Source: Morella rubra (lineage: Eukaryota > Streptophyta > Magnoliopsida > Fagales > Myricaceae). Taken from it: 64,000 nucleotides of DNA. Where the stretch lies: positions 20,002,768 to 20,066,767 of the forward strand of contig CM025855.1 in assembly GCA_003952965.2 (NCBI GenBank). The letters run 5' to 3'. The notes below the pieces were generated by a model, which was not told the origin of the DNA, did not search any database, and saw only the letters and a list, made by a program, of their open reading frames with translations. This document shows positions 11,465-21,505 of this stretch, piece after piece. The position numbers and the translations under genes were made by a program. Each line of letters starts with the position of its first letter. Positions within the stretch are counted from its first letter, which is position 1.

Positions 11465-11880
11465 AATATAAACCAAAGACTAGTCTGAATCACGACGACG
11501 AACTGACTCAGCGAGATCTTGTCTGACAGCGTCGCAAACGTGCTCCAACTACTCAACCATAACATCCACCCGTTGATGAGTGTACGGATCTATATCGGAA
11601 CAGTATGGAGAGACTGGTGCAACTGGAACACGTGATCTCTCACAGCAAGCAGTTCCATCCGTATAGCATTCAACTTCTCTATCACAATCCTGTCCGACAA
11701 AGCAAACTTAGTCTCCAGATCGGCCAAGCAGGTATGAAAATCCTTGCACAACATATGCATCGGCAAAACCATCATCCGTATACTCTCCTTCAGCTCTACT
11801 ACCAGCTCCTCCGCCCAAGCAGGTCGCTCAGTCTGTGCCCGGTGTTGGTGATACTTTTCTTAGAGCGATCCATGGCCAAC
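11465..11880 (-). pseudogene. Coiled-coil protein relic inside the CACTA-like block
   Basis: The minus strand begins MDRSKKS and after a stop continues through a helical, charged stretch (FALSDRIVIEKLNAIRMELL) to a heptad-like end with VRQDLAESVRRRD. Order and composition match the C-terminal half of the relics at 3890-4995 and 14780-16510, so this is probably another copy of the same element-encoded protein. It is only 60-odd residues long between stops. Function unknown. Confidence 0.35.
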
Positions 11881-12779
11881 CTAACAAAAAACTATTCAAA
11901 CATCAACAAAAACCGATCAATGACCAGATCAACATTTACGTACATTACGGATAGTCTAATCTCAAACTGTCCATAACTTGGACAATTCTGGAATTAACAA
12001 AAACAAATATTAAATAAACTTCATGCAAAACTATTCGGATGGATTAACAGTCGTCCGCACTGCAACGAATGAAAAGATATCGTTCCATGAAAAAAATATC
12101 TGCACACTAAGCAGGACGTCTGAACAGTAATAATTGCAAGAAAACCATCAACAGTAAACGTCCGGACTGCGATTGTTGAAGAACAGACCCTTCGACAATC
12201 AGACGCCACCGACCACTTTAATCCAAAAACAATCGTTTACATCACATTTTCACACCCAATCAACACCAAACATGTTTTAAGCTACCAAAAGCATTAAACA
12301 ATAAACAATCAAGCAAAATAACATATTTTTACTCAAAACCCACAAAAAAGTAAAACACCGTACCTCTCAAAGTTTCCAAATCCCAAATATGTGCTCCAAT
12401 CCACCCAAAGTTTGAGCAATCTATGCCTGACCCTCCTCCTCAATGATTCAAATGACTCTCAAGAAGAAATCCGAGCTAAGACGAATTGGAAGGATTTTTA
12501 TCAATTTTCGGAGAGTTGCGAAATGAACATACAGTTTCTGGGTTTCAGCCTTTTAACTCCTCGAAACTACGTCCGGACAGTAATAAGTTACGTCCAGACA
12601 TATTTGCCTGAAAATTTGGTGTGAAAATTTACCGCCAAGAATTTCGTGGCCGTCCGGACTATTATCCAATATTTCAATGGCATCCGAATGCATTTCGAAT
12701 TAAACTCAATAAATTGTTCAAACATGCCAACGACACCGTTTTACATCCAACCCCACGACATCGTATTAAAAAATGAATG

Positions 12780-13995
12780 TCCAGACGCCTCATTTAGAAC
12801 GCAAGAAACCTTTTTGTTAAATAAACGGCGTCGTTTATTCAACAACAAACGTTCGAACGGTTAAATTAGGTCCGAACGGTACCTTGTTAAGTAAGTAAAT
12901 TACTTATGTATTAAAACTTTTGACACTTCATTTATTAATTATACTACATTTATTAATATGTATTTCCGATGCTACATTTATTAATTATATACCATCAAGC
13001 AAAAAAAAAATTAAAACCTTTGAAACAAAGCAAAACTTCAGAAAACGTTAAGCTTACAAGCTTTCCATTCCATTTCGCAGAGAATGAGAGAGGATGATCT
13101 TGAAGAAATGTGTATTAATTTTAAGATTTTATTAGATTCATCAAAATAATTAGAGGTAAAATCATAGTTAGCCCCATAAGTATGAGCAAATCAAATTGGT
13201 ACCCCCAATTATCAATTGGGCGATTTAAGACTCATAACTTTTGAAAATCATCAATTCTAGCCCCTCCCCCGGTCTAAATTAGGCATTAAATCCGACGGAA
13301 AATCCTGCAAAATGACCAAAATGCACCTCCAAGACTAAGTTTTTAAAAATAAAATAAAATAAAATAAAATTTTAAGAAATAAATTAAAAATAAATTAAAA
13401 ATAAATATATTATTGAAATAGAGTTTCAATAGTTTTATTTAAAAAATATTACTTTATTTAAAAAAAATTCATTTTTTATTTTTAATGATTTTTTTTAGTA
13501 ATTTTATCTTGTAGGGGCATTTTGGTCATTTTGCATGATTTTCCTTCGGATTTAATGCCCAATTTAGACGGAGGCTAGAATTGATGATTTTCAAAAGTTA
13601 TGGGTCTCAAATCGCCGAATTGATAATTAAGGGTACCGATTTGATTTTTACTCATACTTATGGGGCTAACTATGACTTTATCCCAAATAATTATGTGTAT
13701 ATACTTCTATACTAATGATGTGTATATAGATTCATTTCTTATGTATGTGTGTATATAGATATATATATACTGCAATAAGTTTGTTACAACATTTATTAAT
13801 TATACTACATTTCGATGGTGTCCGGATATTTTTCGAATTAGAAAATGATCTTCTGTACGCCTCATTTAGAACACAAGAAACCATTTTGTTGAATAAACAG
13901 TGCCGTTTATTCAAAAAATAACATCTAAACGGTTAAATTACATTCGAACGCTACCTAGATAAGTAAAATAAATTACTTATATATTAAAGACTTAT
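12780..13995 (+). repeat. Direct repeat flanking a foldback insertion (12780-12920 and 13845-13995)
   Basis: Both segments contain CGCCTCATTTAGAACGCAAG-like sequence, a TTTATTCAA block and TAAGTAAATTACTTAT. They are diverged duplicates of one subterminal region of the CACTA-like element, separated by AT-rich DNA and the foldback element at 13153-13684. Confidence 0.6.
13153..13684. mobile_element. Mutator-like foldback MITE with 9-bp target duplication
   Basis: 532 bp with roughly 200-bp terminal inverted repeats (left CATAGTTAGCCCCATAAGTA, right its reverse complement) and an AT-rich loop. It is bounded by perfect 9-bp direct repeats AAATAATTA (13144-13152 and 13685-13693), as in Mutator-type insertions. 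The sequence at about 14450-14480 (GATTCATCAT then AAATAATTATGTATATA) looks like the unfilled site in a duplicated copy. A half copy of the family lies at 35590-35890. Confidence 0.8.
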
Positions 13996-13997
13996 AA

Positions 13998-14779
13998 TTT
14001 ATATGTATATACTTCAATAATTTTAATACTGCATTATTAATTATACAAAAAAATGTCGGTATTTTTTTTTTGGGTAAATAACAAGTCGCTTTAATGCAAC
14101 AATCTATGCAATAGAAACAACTGCCAACGTTAAAGGATTCATTTTGCTAGCTTTGGAGCACGGTGCCATGAATTAAATTGATAGCTCTCTTTTGAGAGTG
14201 ACAGGTCCGCGTCATCTGTTCTTATCTTGTAGCCTCTCGAGAACAACTTCTTGCCACAGGGCTTTTGTACCTGCTGATGCAACATATTACGAATAGAGTA
14301 TTGAGTTTCAGCGCAGAAATTTTAATTTTTAATAGTTTGGAAATTTAACTTTCAGTCCTCACGTTTTACTATCTTTTATTAAATAGTCATTAAATTTAAG
14401 TGATTAAAAGTTAATTACTGAATTTTTAATCTCTTAAAAAAATTTTATTAGATTCATCATAAATAATTATGTATATATACTTCAATAATTTTGATACTAC
14501 ATTTATTAATTATTCATTTCTTATAAATTAATTGTTTATGTATTTCATCTTAAATTTTAACATAAGATTTCTAAGTGTTACAGTTAATAACAATCTAAGT
14601 AATAGATCATGAACATTCATTTGAAGTATTAACATATACAAACCGTCAACGGTAAATATTAAACAATAATAAAAAAAGATAAATAATAACTGTCATAAAA
14701 CAAAATCAACATAAATATCCAAATAAATGTGATAATAAATGTCCAAAAATAATAACGTGAGTGAAAAATTAAAAGAAAG
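13998..14779. other. AT-rich non-coding stretch of the CACTA-like block
   Basis: No gene recognised. 14440-14600 repeats the AT-rich segment seen at 13130-13150 and 13690-13800 (TATATACTTC..ATACTACATTTATTAATTAT), a diverged direct repeat. Confidence 0.4.
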
Positions 14780-16510
14780 TCATAATCATGATATAGACCG
14801 GGCTGACTGGATCCCTCCCCCGTGGACTCACTCATCTTCCCGAGCTGATCTTCAATGGTGCCCAACCTCCTCGACATCACACGCAAGGTGCTCGGAGTGG
14901 TACTGAGGAATGGCTACAATCCCGCCATATGAGTCTCCATAGAGGAGACACGGTCCCCAAGTCGACGCACAACTGATGCATCGGCGAAATAGCAGTCTCA
15001 ACCATCTTCTTCATCTCGCCATCCAAGCATCGGCCCAGGTAGGTCGCTCCTGATCATGCACACGATGAGGGGGCTCCTCCACTTCTTGCTGTTGTACAAA
15101 AGTAGAAGCTCGCTAGTGCCGCCTAAGCTACGCCTCAGAACGGCTCAAAGTGGTCGACAGATGGGACCGATAGGTGCCTTCCTTTCCTAGTTCAGACCAT
15201 CCATACAGCCTACACTACGGAGGAACTATGTCAAAAGTAGAATGTACGGCAACGCAACTGCAAAAATGATCTTCACCTCAGACTGAAGACTCAGAAAGAT
15301 GTACAGTGGAAGATCTACAACACATCCTCTAGCCACGCCAGCATCAGCTCGCCTCTCATAATAGGGCACTCTGTCGTGTGAGCCCTCAGCTTAATGTCGT
15401 AGGTGAAGATGAGGTGCAAAATATGCCATAAGGGGAGCATGAACTTCTACCTGACGAAGGGTCCGACTAGCACTACGTTCTAGCCAGTGACAGTACAGAA
15501 GATGTCTTTCGCATCTGGCTTATTCTTGATGCAGGGGGAGCCGAGTCAGAAGACACTGAGCTGTCAGATTACACATTGATGGCGCTGAATTACCTTTGAG
15601 CGGGTAGATCAACGCAAGAATGGCAAGAAATCGTAATCTAACCTAATTGGGGCAGTTTTCGTGCACGTGTCGGTTTTTTGGTCATAACTTTGGTTACAAG
15701 TATTCGATTCGCGCCCATGACCCCAATTCGGAAAGCTCTTTTCGGCGCGCACGCTTTGGTGTGCTTATTTTGAGCCCTAAATCCGCTCTTTTCCCTCTCA
15801 AAAACCTATTTTTAGTTATGATTTTCTTTCCTTTACAGTTTAGGAATTATTTCTGAACTCGATTTGGGCCAGATTTTGGCAGTCTATTTAATTTTGGTAA
15901 AATCCCATTAGGGATGGGATTTTAGCTATTTTAGCCTGGCTTGTGGGTTTTTTTTTTTTGAAACATGCATAATTATTTGAATTGAAGAATTCTCTCTGAG
16001 TTTTGGGACGAATCCTGTATTTTTCCTTGCAAATGCCCTATTGAACTAGCCTACAGGATAATCTCTATTATGTTCGGCGCCAGTTCTCCATTTCCACTGT
16101 AGGGTATGCTCCAATCGACCTCTGCAGCCCCATAAATGCCGCTAGGATGTCTAGTGAAAACTGAAAGGTCACCACACGTACAGTGACGGTCCATAGCATT
16201 GCTTCAATATCTCAACGTCCAGCAATGCAACGTAAAACTCCCGGACCAGATCTACAGAGGCTATGCCATCTCTCTTCAGATACCAATCCAACCTTGGTCA
16301 TCCATAATGTTGTCGATACTCTTGCCCATATACTTCAACTCCTTGAAGTCAACAACGGAGACCTCACACTCTACAATAACTGATCGACTCAGTGTCTCAA
16401 CCCGTTGCTACTCCAGCCGCTCCTCTCGCGTCATATAATCCTCTAGACTCTCAGGATCTTGCTGCGTAAAGTCTTGGCAAATGAGAAAGATGATGAACGG
16501 TGGCGTTTAG
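14780..16510 (-). pseudogene. Plant-transposon-type protein relic, second and longer copy
   Basis: Reading leftward from about 16500: an acidic start (QDPESLEDYMTREERLE), VVDFKELKYMGKSI, a DDQGW block, then in a shifted frame LVREFYVALLDVEI, a V-x-V-x-x-F-x-F strand and LAAFMGLQRSIGAYP. This parallels 3890-4995 (EGRSI, GWE, LVQEFYASL) and resembles the 'putative plant transposon protein' family. An unrelated insertion of about 470 bp (15600-16070) separates the N-terminal part from a C-terminal part with VDLPLYIFLSLQ and a final helix MSRRLGTIEDQLGKMSES. There are many stops and frameshifts. No enzymatic motif is visible. Confidence 0.4.
15600..16070. mobile_element. Unclassified insertion, possibly an LTR fragment
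   Basis: It interrupts the protein relic above. Content is unlike its surroundings (GTGCACGTGTCGGTTTTTTG, pyrimidine-rich centre, a run of 10 T, then TTTTGGGACGAATCCTG), reminiscent of the 3' part of a gypsy LTR. No ends or target duplication could be defined. Confidence 0.3.
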
Positions 16511-18129
16511 TTATTTTTTAATCTGCAAAATAAGGCAAAAACAAATAAACCATCCACACGATCGTACACAGCGTCCGCACAGCCCCAAAACGATGCCGTT
16601 TAATTAAACAAGTGTCTAGATGCCCATATAGGGAGTCTAAACGTCTAATGAAATGACCTAGATTTAGGGACTAGACGTGCGCACGGTAAGAAAACCATCC
16701 ACAACAAAATACTCATAAAAAATTAATTTTTAATATGTGTATAAAAACGACAGTCTATAAAAAAACAAACGTCCGAATGCACAAATAACCTGTTAGAACA
16801 GATAAAAAGACAAAGTTTTAAGAAACATGTGTGCGCACACTAATACAACCGTTCGAAACAAATAACTTCTTAAAAACTCTTATTTTTAAAATGTGTATAT
16901 ATACTGAGTAAAACAACAGCGTATAATGGACAACCATTTGCATGCAAAAAAAACCATCTGAACGTAAAACAAAACAACCTAGTATAATGAATAAACCTGC
17001 ACACGCTATGAAAATCGTCCGCATCAAATTACTCTTAAAAACTCTTATTTTTGAGTTGTGTATATATCGTAGATAAGACGACAGCGTCTAGAAGCTTGTC
17101 GTCTGCACACTTACAGTACCGTCTGCACGGCATTCTAAAACGACAACGTTTGGAAAAGTTACAGTACCGTCCGGACGTGTCGTGGCGAAGAAGACAGAGT
17201 TGACTCAGCTATGGCTGGCCTCTCCACCACTTTTAAAACTACCCCAAACCAACACCAAAAATTACAAAATTATAGCCTAAACAATCCTACAACATTATGC
17301 AATCGATATCATCACAAAGATCGGCCATCAAACAACTGTGATGGCTGAAAATCTAATATGACATTTTCTACGAAAATAACATTAAAAGCATAATTTTTAA
17401 GCGAAAAAGCACAATAAAAACATGAGAAATGTACCTGGATAGAAAGAAATCCACGAAATAGGACTGAAGAGCTAGATTTTAGACTCTAAACGTGAATGCA
17501 CCTCTATGAGAAAGGAGAGAAAAAGGTGTAATGCGGGTGAAAATGTTTTCAAATGGCTTCTGTTTGTTTTTAAAATCCATCCATACCGTTTGGACAGGAC
17601 GTTCATTCCATGCGGACGTTTCCATTTTCCACGTGGACCAATCAGATTCTTAAGCATTCAATTTTAAATCGTAAACGGTTACATAAATCTTCTCGAAATG
17701 ATATCGTTCGAACGTGAAGGTTCCGTGTGAACGGGAAGACAACTGAAACATTCAACGTGGAGTACCAGCATTAGTCGAAATTACAGCCATACGTGTCTGG
17801 ACGGTATTTAACAGTGCAGACACTAACAGCTGTTCTCCATGGTAGACAAAGACGCATGTCAATCATGCGCAGACTGTTCCAGTGGTTCAGACGGTATGTT
17901 AGACCATGCGGACATGTATGCAGCTTTTGTGACGATCTGAATTGCGTGACTAATGAGTGACAAATGTGTTTTGTCAACCAAATCATGTGCGCACGGTTTC
18001 TCGTAACGTTCGGACGCATTCGCAAATGTTGACAAATGTTTTTAAGTCACTAATATGTGACGTTTTGGCTTTTGTCGACCCTGAATACCGTGCAAACGTG
18101 GTTTATAGACGTTCGGACGGTTTTGTAAT

Positions 18130-18180
18130 TCCTGGCTTTTAAGTCTAACACCAAGAGTGCATTGACTTAAAAGCCCGGAC
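18130..18180. repeat. Right inverted end with internal hairpin
   Basis: GGCTTTTAAGTC and GACTTAAAAGCC form a 12-bp perfect stem around an 18-base loop. The outer arm, with the following GGACGGCCAACTATATC, is the inverted partner of 10565-10612. Confidence 0.7.
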
Positions 18181-18189
18181 GGCCAACTA

Positions 18190-18838
18190 TATCTTCTTAC
18201 ATGGCTAATAAGCTAATAAGGTAGATGACAAGAAGGGAAAACAATCAAGACATGAAAACTGTGGATCACTAGGTAACAAGGGAGTTTTTTCAAGTACTTC
18301 TACTTCACAAGATTTGTCAGGAAAAACAGATAAGATTGGTAAAGAGAGAGTTGATCATGATCATGAATTTTAACACATGCATGTTACATGTATATATGTT
18401 CCTTCCTAGTACGTACCCACATGTTTTTTTTTTTTTTCTATAAGTAGGCGTTGCATGCATATCAATTACCAAAAGTCAGTACATCAGAGGGTGGGGAACT
18501 CTACAAACAGCCCCAAATAGCCATTACACTAAATAGAAAATAAAATAAACTAAGGAAAACAAGCGCTTGGTCATTGTCAGGGACGATAACCAAGATAGGG
18601 CCACCGTGAAGGCAGTTGAAAAAAACTCCAAGTAGTCTTGGAGTCACTGCAATGAGTACGAACCAAAGGCGAAATGACGACAGGCAAGGGAGTAGTGGTA
18701 GATCTGGAGGCGGTTGAGCAGGGCACCATACCAACGTCCATTGACTAAAGAGCAGGAGCACTAGGCAACTTTGTGCAAAAGTATTATTAAGAATTATTGC
18801 TGGTGTTAAAACTCTTGCTAAAAGTAACCTAGCATTTC

Positions 18839-18876
<38 letters not shown>

Positions 18877-18894
18877 GAAAAGATCTACCAAGAT
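18190..18894 (+). promoter_or_regulatory. RING copy 2 distal upstream block, interrupted
   Basis: 18180-18420 matches 44870-45120 of RING copy 3 (GACATGAAAACTGTGGATCA, then GATTTGTCAGGAAAAACAGA). 18430-18840 is extra sequence without recognisable coding capacity and ends in an A-run of more than 30 bases at 18841-18875. Confidence 0.5.
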
Positions 18895-19600
18895 AATTAT
18901 GGGTGTTTTTTAAGCCTAATTGAAATGATAGAAGAATTTGATTCAATAATGCATGGTGAAATTCATAATCATTACTTAGGACACAACATACAAAATGAAT
19001 TGATACACGATTATAAACAAAATTAAAGAAGCAAAATATTTTTCGATTATACTTATTGCACTCCTGATATAGCCACCAAGAACAAAATGACTCTAATATT
19101 ACAATGTATAGATACTTCAATATGTCCTATGAAAATAGAAGAATTTTGTTTAAAATTTTTAGAAGTAGATGACACCTCTAGTTAAGGTCTTTCTAATGAA
19201 CTTCTAAATGGCATAAAAAAACATGGACTAGATGTTAATAACATAAGAAGACAAGGATATGATAATGGATTAAGTATGAAAGAAAAACATCAAGGTGTAC
19301 AACGTAGATTATTAGATATAAATCCTAGAGCATTTTATACAAATATGGTTGTCATAATTTGAATATACAAGAATATGATAATGGATCAAGTATGAAAGAA
19401 AAACATCCAGGTGTACAACATAGATTATTAGATATAAATCCTAGAGTATTTTATACACATATGGTTGTCATAATTTGAATCTGGTATTATGTGATATGAC
19501 AAACTTATGTTCTAAAGCTATATCTTTTTTTAGAGTGATACAACTCATTTATTCTTTACTTTCTAAATTTATTAAAAATATCTAGTTTTTGACTTGGCTT
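18895..19600 (+). pseudogene. hAT-type transposase relic (DUF4371 domain)
   Basis: With frames joined by eye, the translation runs through [54 protein letters not shown], the hallmark RQGYDNGLSMKEKHQGVQ and RLLDINPRAFYT, then NLVLCDMTNLCSKAISFF. These are the conserved blocks of the DUF4371 domain that precedes the hAT dimerisation region in plant TTF-type hAT transposases. A segment of about 120 bp around YDNG-INPRAFYT is tandemly repeated (19255-19370 and 19371-19485). Stops and frameshifts make it inactive, and the zinc finger and C-terminal hATC part are missing. It sits inside the upstream region of RING copy 2. Confidence 0.75.
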
Positions 19601-20000
19601 AGACCAGATTTTGTATTGAGCCGACCAGTGGGTGAGAACAGAGACGCTGGAGGGAAAAGAAAGAGCCGCTAGGTTTATTTAGTACCCACATGTTTCATGT
19701 GTATATCTTACTTAAAAAAAAAAAAATTACATGTGTGTATATTCCTTCCTTGTACGCGCTGGAGAAGGTGCACGTCACCAGTAGGAACAAGAAAAACTGA
19801 GGCAGGTGACCTGCAGTTGTCTGGATCCAGACTAGCGTGTCAGAGTGGCTCCGACGACGAAATTAATTTGCTTTGACTTTCCTGCTGCCTCGGGACTCTA
19901 TATAAACAGTATCTGGCCTTCGTTTACAGTAGAAAGTTTGTCATATCTTTCAGCTAAATTGAAATCACCTCTTCTGTTTTTTTTGCCTTAGAAGTAATTA
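19601..20000 (+). promoter_or_regulatory. RING copy 2 core promoter region
   Basis: 19740-19990 matches 45105-45370 of copy 3. A TATA box (CTATATAAAC, 19898-19907) lies upstream of GTTTACAGTAGAAAG and the 5' leader. The G-box CACGTG that copy 3 has at 45174 is altered here (CAGGTG). The leader is then split by the MITE at 20001. Confidence 0.55.
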
Positions 20001-20663
20001 GGGCATTCACAGCAGGTTTTTTATTTTAATATTTTAGGTTAAAATAGAAAATTAATTTAACAAAAAAGTTAAAAAATATTTTTTAACAGTTGTTTATTTT
20101 AATAATTTTTAACAAAAAATTTAATATGTGAACAATGGTTCTCTATTTTTAGATAACTACTGTTCACTTTTTTATATTAAAATATTAATATTTTTTTTAT
20201 TTTTTCTCTTCTTTTCTTTCTTTCTGTTCTCCTTCTCTCCCCCTTTTTCTTTTTCTTTTTCTTTTCCCCCTTTTTTTGAGTTCCTCCAACAATCATCTCT
20301 CTCTCTTTCTTTTTTTTTCTTCCTCCCAGCTCTCACGTTCTCCCTCTTCTGGTCTCCCATCTCAGGTTCTTAAAAAATGTCAGGCGTTAGGAAAAGAAAA
20401 AAATTAAAAAATTCGCCCTTTTTAGGATAAGACAAATATTTAAAAATATAACCGTTACAATAAAACGAATATTCAAAAATATAAATGTTAGAGCAAGAAT
20501 AAAAAAATCTTTGAATAATAATATTTAAATAGAATAGTAAAAGTAGATGGTTAAAATAGAGAAGCTACTGTGGGTATTTTTTAAAAGTTAATAGTTAAAA
20601 TAGAGAAGTGTAATTTTTAGTTAAAATAGAAAGCTAAATTTGAATAAGCTGCTAGGAATGCTC
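20001..20663. mobile_element. PIF/Harbinger-type MITE in the RING copy 2 leader
   Basis: Terminal inverted repeats GGGCATTCACAGCAG and (reverse complement of the right end) GAGCATTCCTAGCAG, flanked by TTA on both sides (19998-20000 and 20664-20666), the typical 3-bp Harbinger/Tourist target duplication. Copy 3 has the unfilled site (AAATTACATAACATC just before its ATG). The insertion is about 10 bp upstream of the former start codon. The interior is AT-rich with a pyrimidine tract at 20195-20340 and no transposase. Confidence 0.85.
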
Positions 20664-20675
20664 TTACAAAACATC

Positions 20676-21186
20676 ATGAACGCTTTCCACCGTTCTCAAC
20701 AATCTCCCTCGTTTCCCTCAGTTTGATCAGCCTCTATATCCTGCTATTCAATCGGTTTTACAAGCTCACTTGTCCACCGAACATGTCGAATTCGTAACCT
20801 GGGCTGCTTCAAATTTGAGATGGGCATGCAATCGCTGGATTTCCCATGCTTTCTCGAAGCCTAATACACGTGATTTGCCAGAAGTAGTCCATCAAGAGCT
20901 AAAATAGTACGGCATACAGCACAAGCCGGGTTCTTCTGAAGTAGTAGAATGTTCTGTCTGTCTATGTAAGATTGAAGACGGAGACGAGATTAGAAGGTTG
21001 AGATGTGATCATCTCTTTCATAGAGTTTGCTTAGACAGATGGCTCGGATACAAGAATCCAACATGTCCCTTATGCCGCGAATCTTTAGCTCCCTTAAGAG
21101 CAATTACTGAGCTCGGAATGGAAGTCCTCTCTTTTAAGTTTTCCTCGAGCAGATCCGCTGAGCGCGAGACATGGTGGCTAAGATAA
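20676..21186 (+). pseudogene. RING-H2 gene copy 2, frameshifted
   Basis: Aligned base by base with copy 3 (45379-45891), it has lost single bases soon after the ATG (CTTTCCACCG for CTCTCCTACC), in the GTCGA-TTCG region near 20790 and in the AAAATAGTACGG run near 20905, and has gained one at GGCATACAG. The early frameshift gives a stop within about 20 codons. The RING half (20950-21186) is still open in its own frame and keeps all eight zinc ligands including CPLCR, so decay of the 5' half, or the MITE in the leader, probably came first. The last third is almost identical to copy 3. Confidence 0.85.
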
Positions 21187-21334
21187 ATCATATGTAAATC
21201 CAATCAAGGAATGCAATAAAGTTCAAGTATGGCTAAGATAAATCTATTTTTTTGTGCTTTGTTAGCTTATTGGCCCTGACTACTTGTGATTGGGACCTTC
21301 CTATTTTAGCTTTTTGGCCATCATTCATATGTCC
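21187..21334 (+). other. RING copy 2 immediate 3' flank
   Basis: It matches the flank of copy 3 (45892-46055: TTTGTTAGCTTATTGG, GGGACCTTCCTAT, TTTTTGGCC). The match stops at GTCCGGGGAT, where the truncated LTR begins, and resumes at 33177 on the far side of the copia element. Confidence 0.7.
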
Positions 21335-21482
21335 GGGGATATTTTTACACTCTTTCATTCTTTGGAAAGTGTATATAAATTCCTTTGTAAATTGCATTGA
21401 TTCAATACAACGGAGATAACTTTCTCCCTCGCTCTGCATCTGCTCTCTTCTCTTTTTTCTAGTTCTACGAATTCTTTCGTAG
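21335..21482 (+). repeat. Truncated 5' LTR of the copia element
   Basis: TTCATTCTTTGG..GATTCAATACAACGGAG..CTCTGCATCTGCTCT matches the last about 145 bp of the 3' LTR at 32775-33176. The first 250 bp or so are missing. It is followed by TAGTATCAGAGC at 21482-21493, a near-standard initiator-Met primer site. Confidence 0.85.
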
Positions 21483-21505
21483 TATCAGAGCAAGGTTGAG
21501 CAACC

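Larger units (their letters stand above)
10565..18190. mobile_element. CACTA-like element block (7.6 kb) with inverted flanking repeats
   Basis: At 10623 the sequence CACTACAACAAAATGG is a classic CACTA terminal motif. Outside it, AGATATAGTTGGCCGTCCGG and the next 30 or so bases are repeated in inverted form at 18130-18190. Between them lie dense subterminal-type repeats (GTCCGGACG, CGTCCGAACG, GTGCGAACG in both orientations) at 10780-11220, 12020-12200, 12530-12890 and 16550-18130. These are the expected binding arrays of CACTA TNPA-type proteins. The right CACTA terminus is degraded (only AATTACAAAA remains in reverse complement). No DDE transposase was found, so the block is non-autonomous or decayed. 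Confidence 0.55.

Noticed and set aside
10623..18130. Autonomous CACTA transposon
   Set aside because: No DDE transposase domain was found on either strand, only the coiled-coil relics, and the right terminus is degraded.
18501..18842. 113-residue minus-strand open frame as a host gene
   Set aside because: It has no recognisable domain, begins at an A-run and lies in sequence absent from the paralogous RING 3 upstream region.
20128..20373. 81-residue Phe/Ser-rich membrane protein
   Set aside because: It is a pyrimidine tract inside the Harbinger MITE translated by chance.
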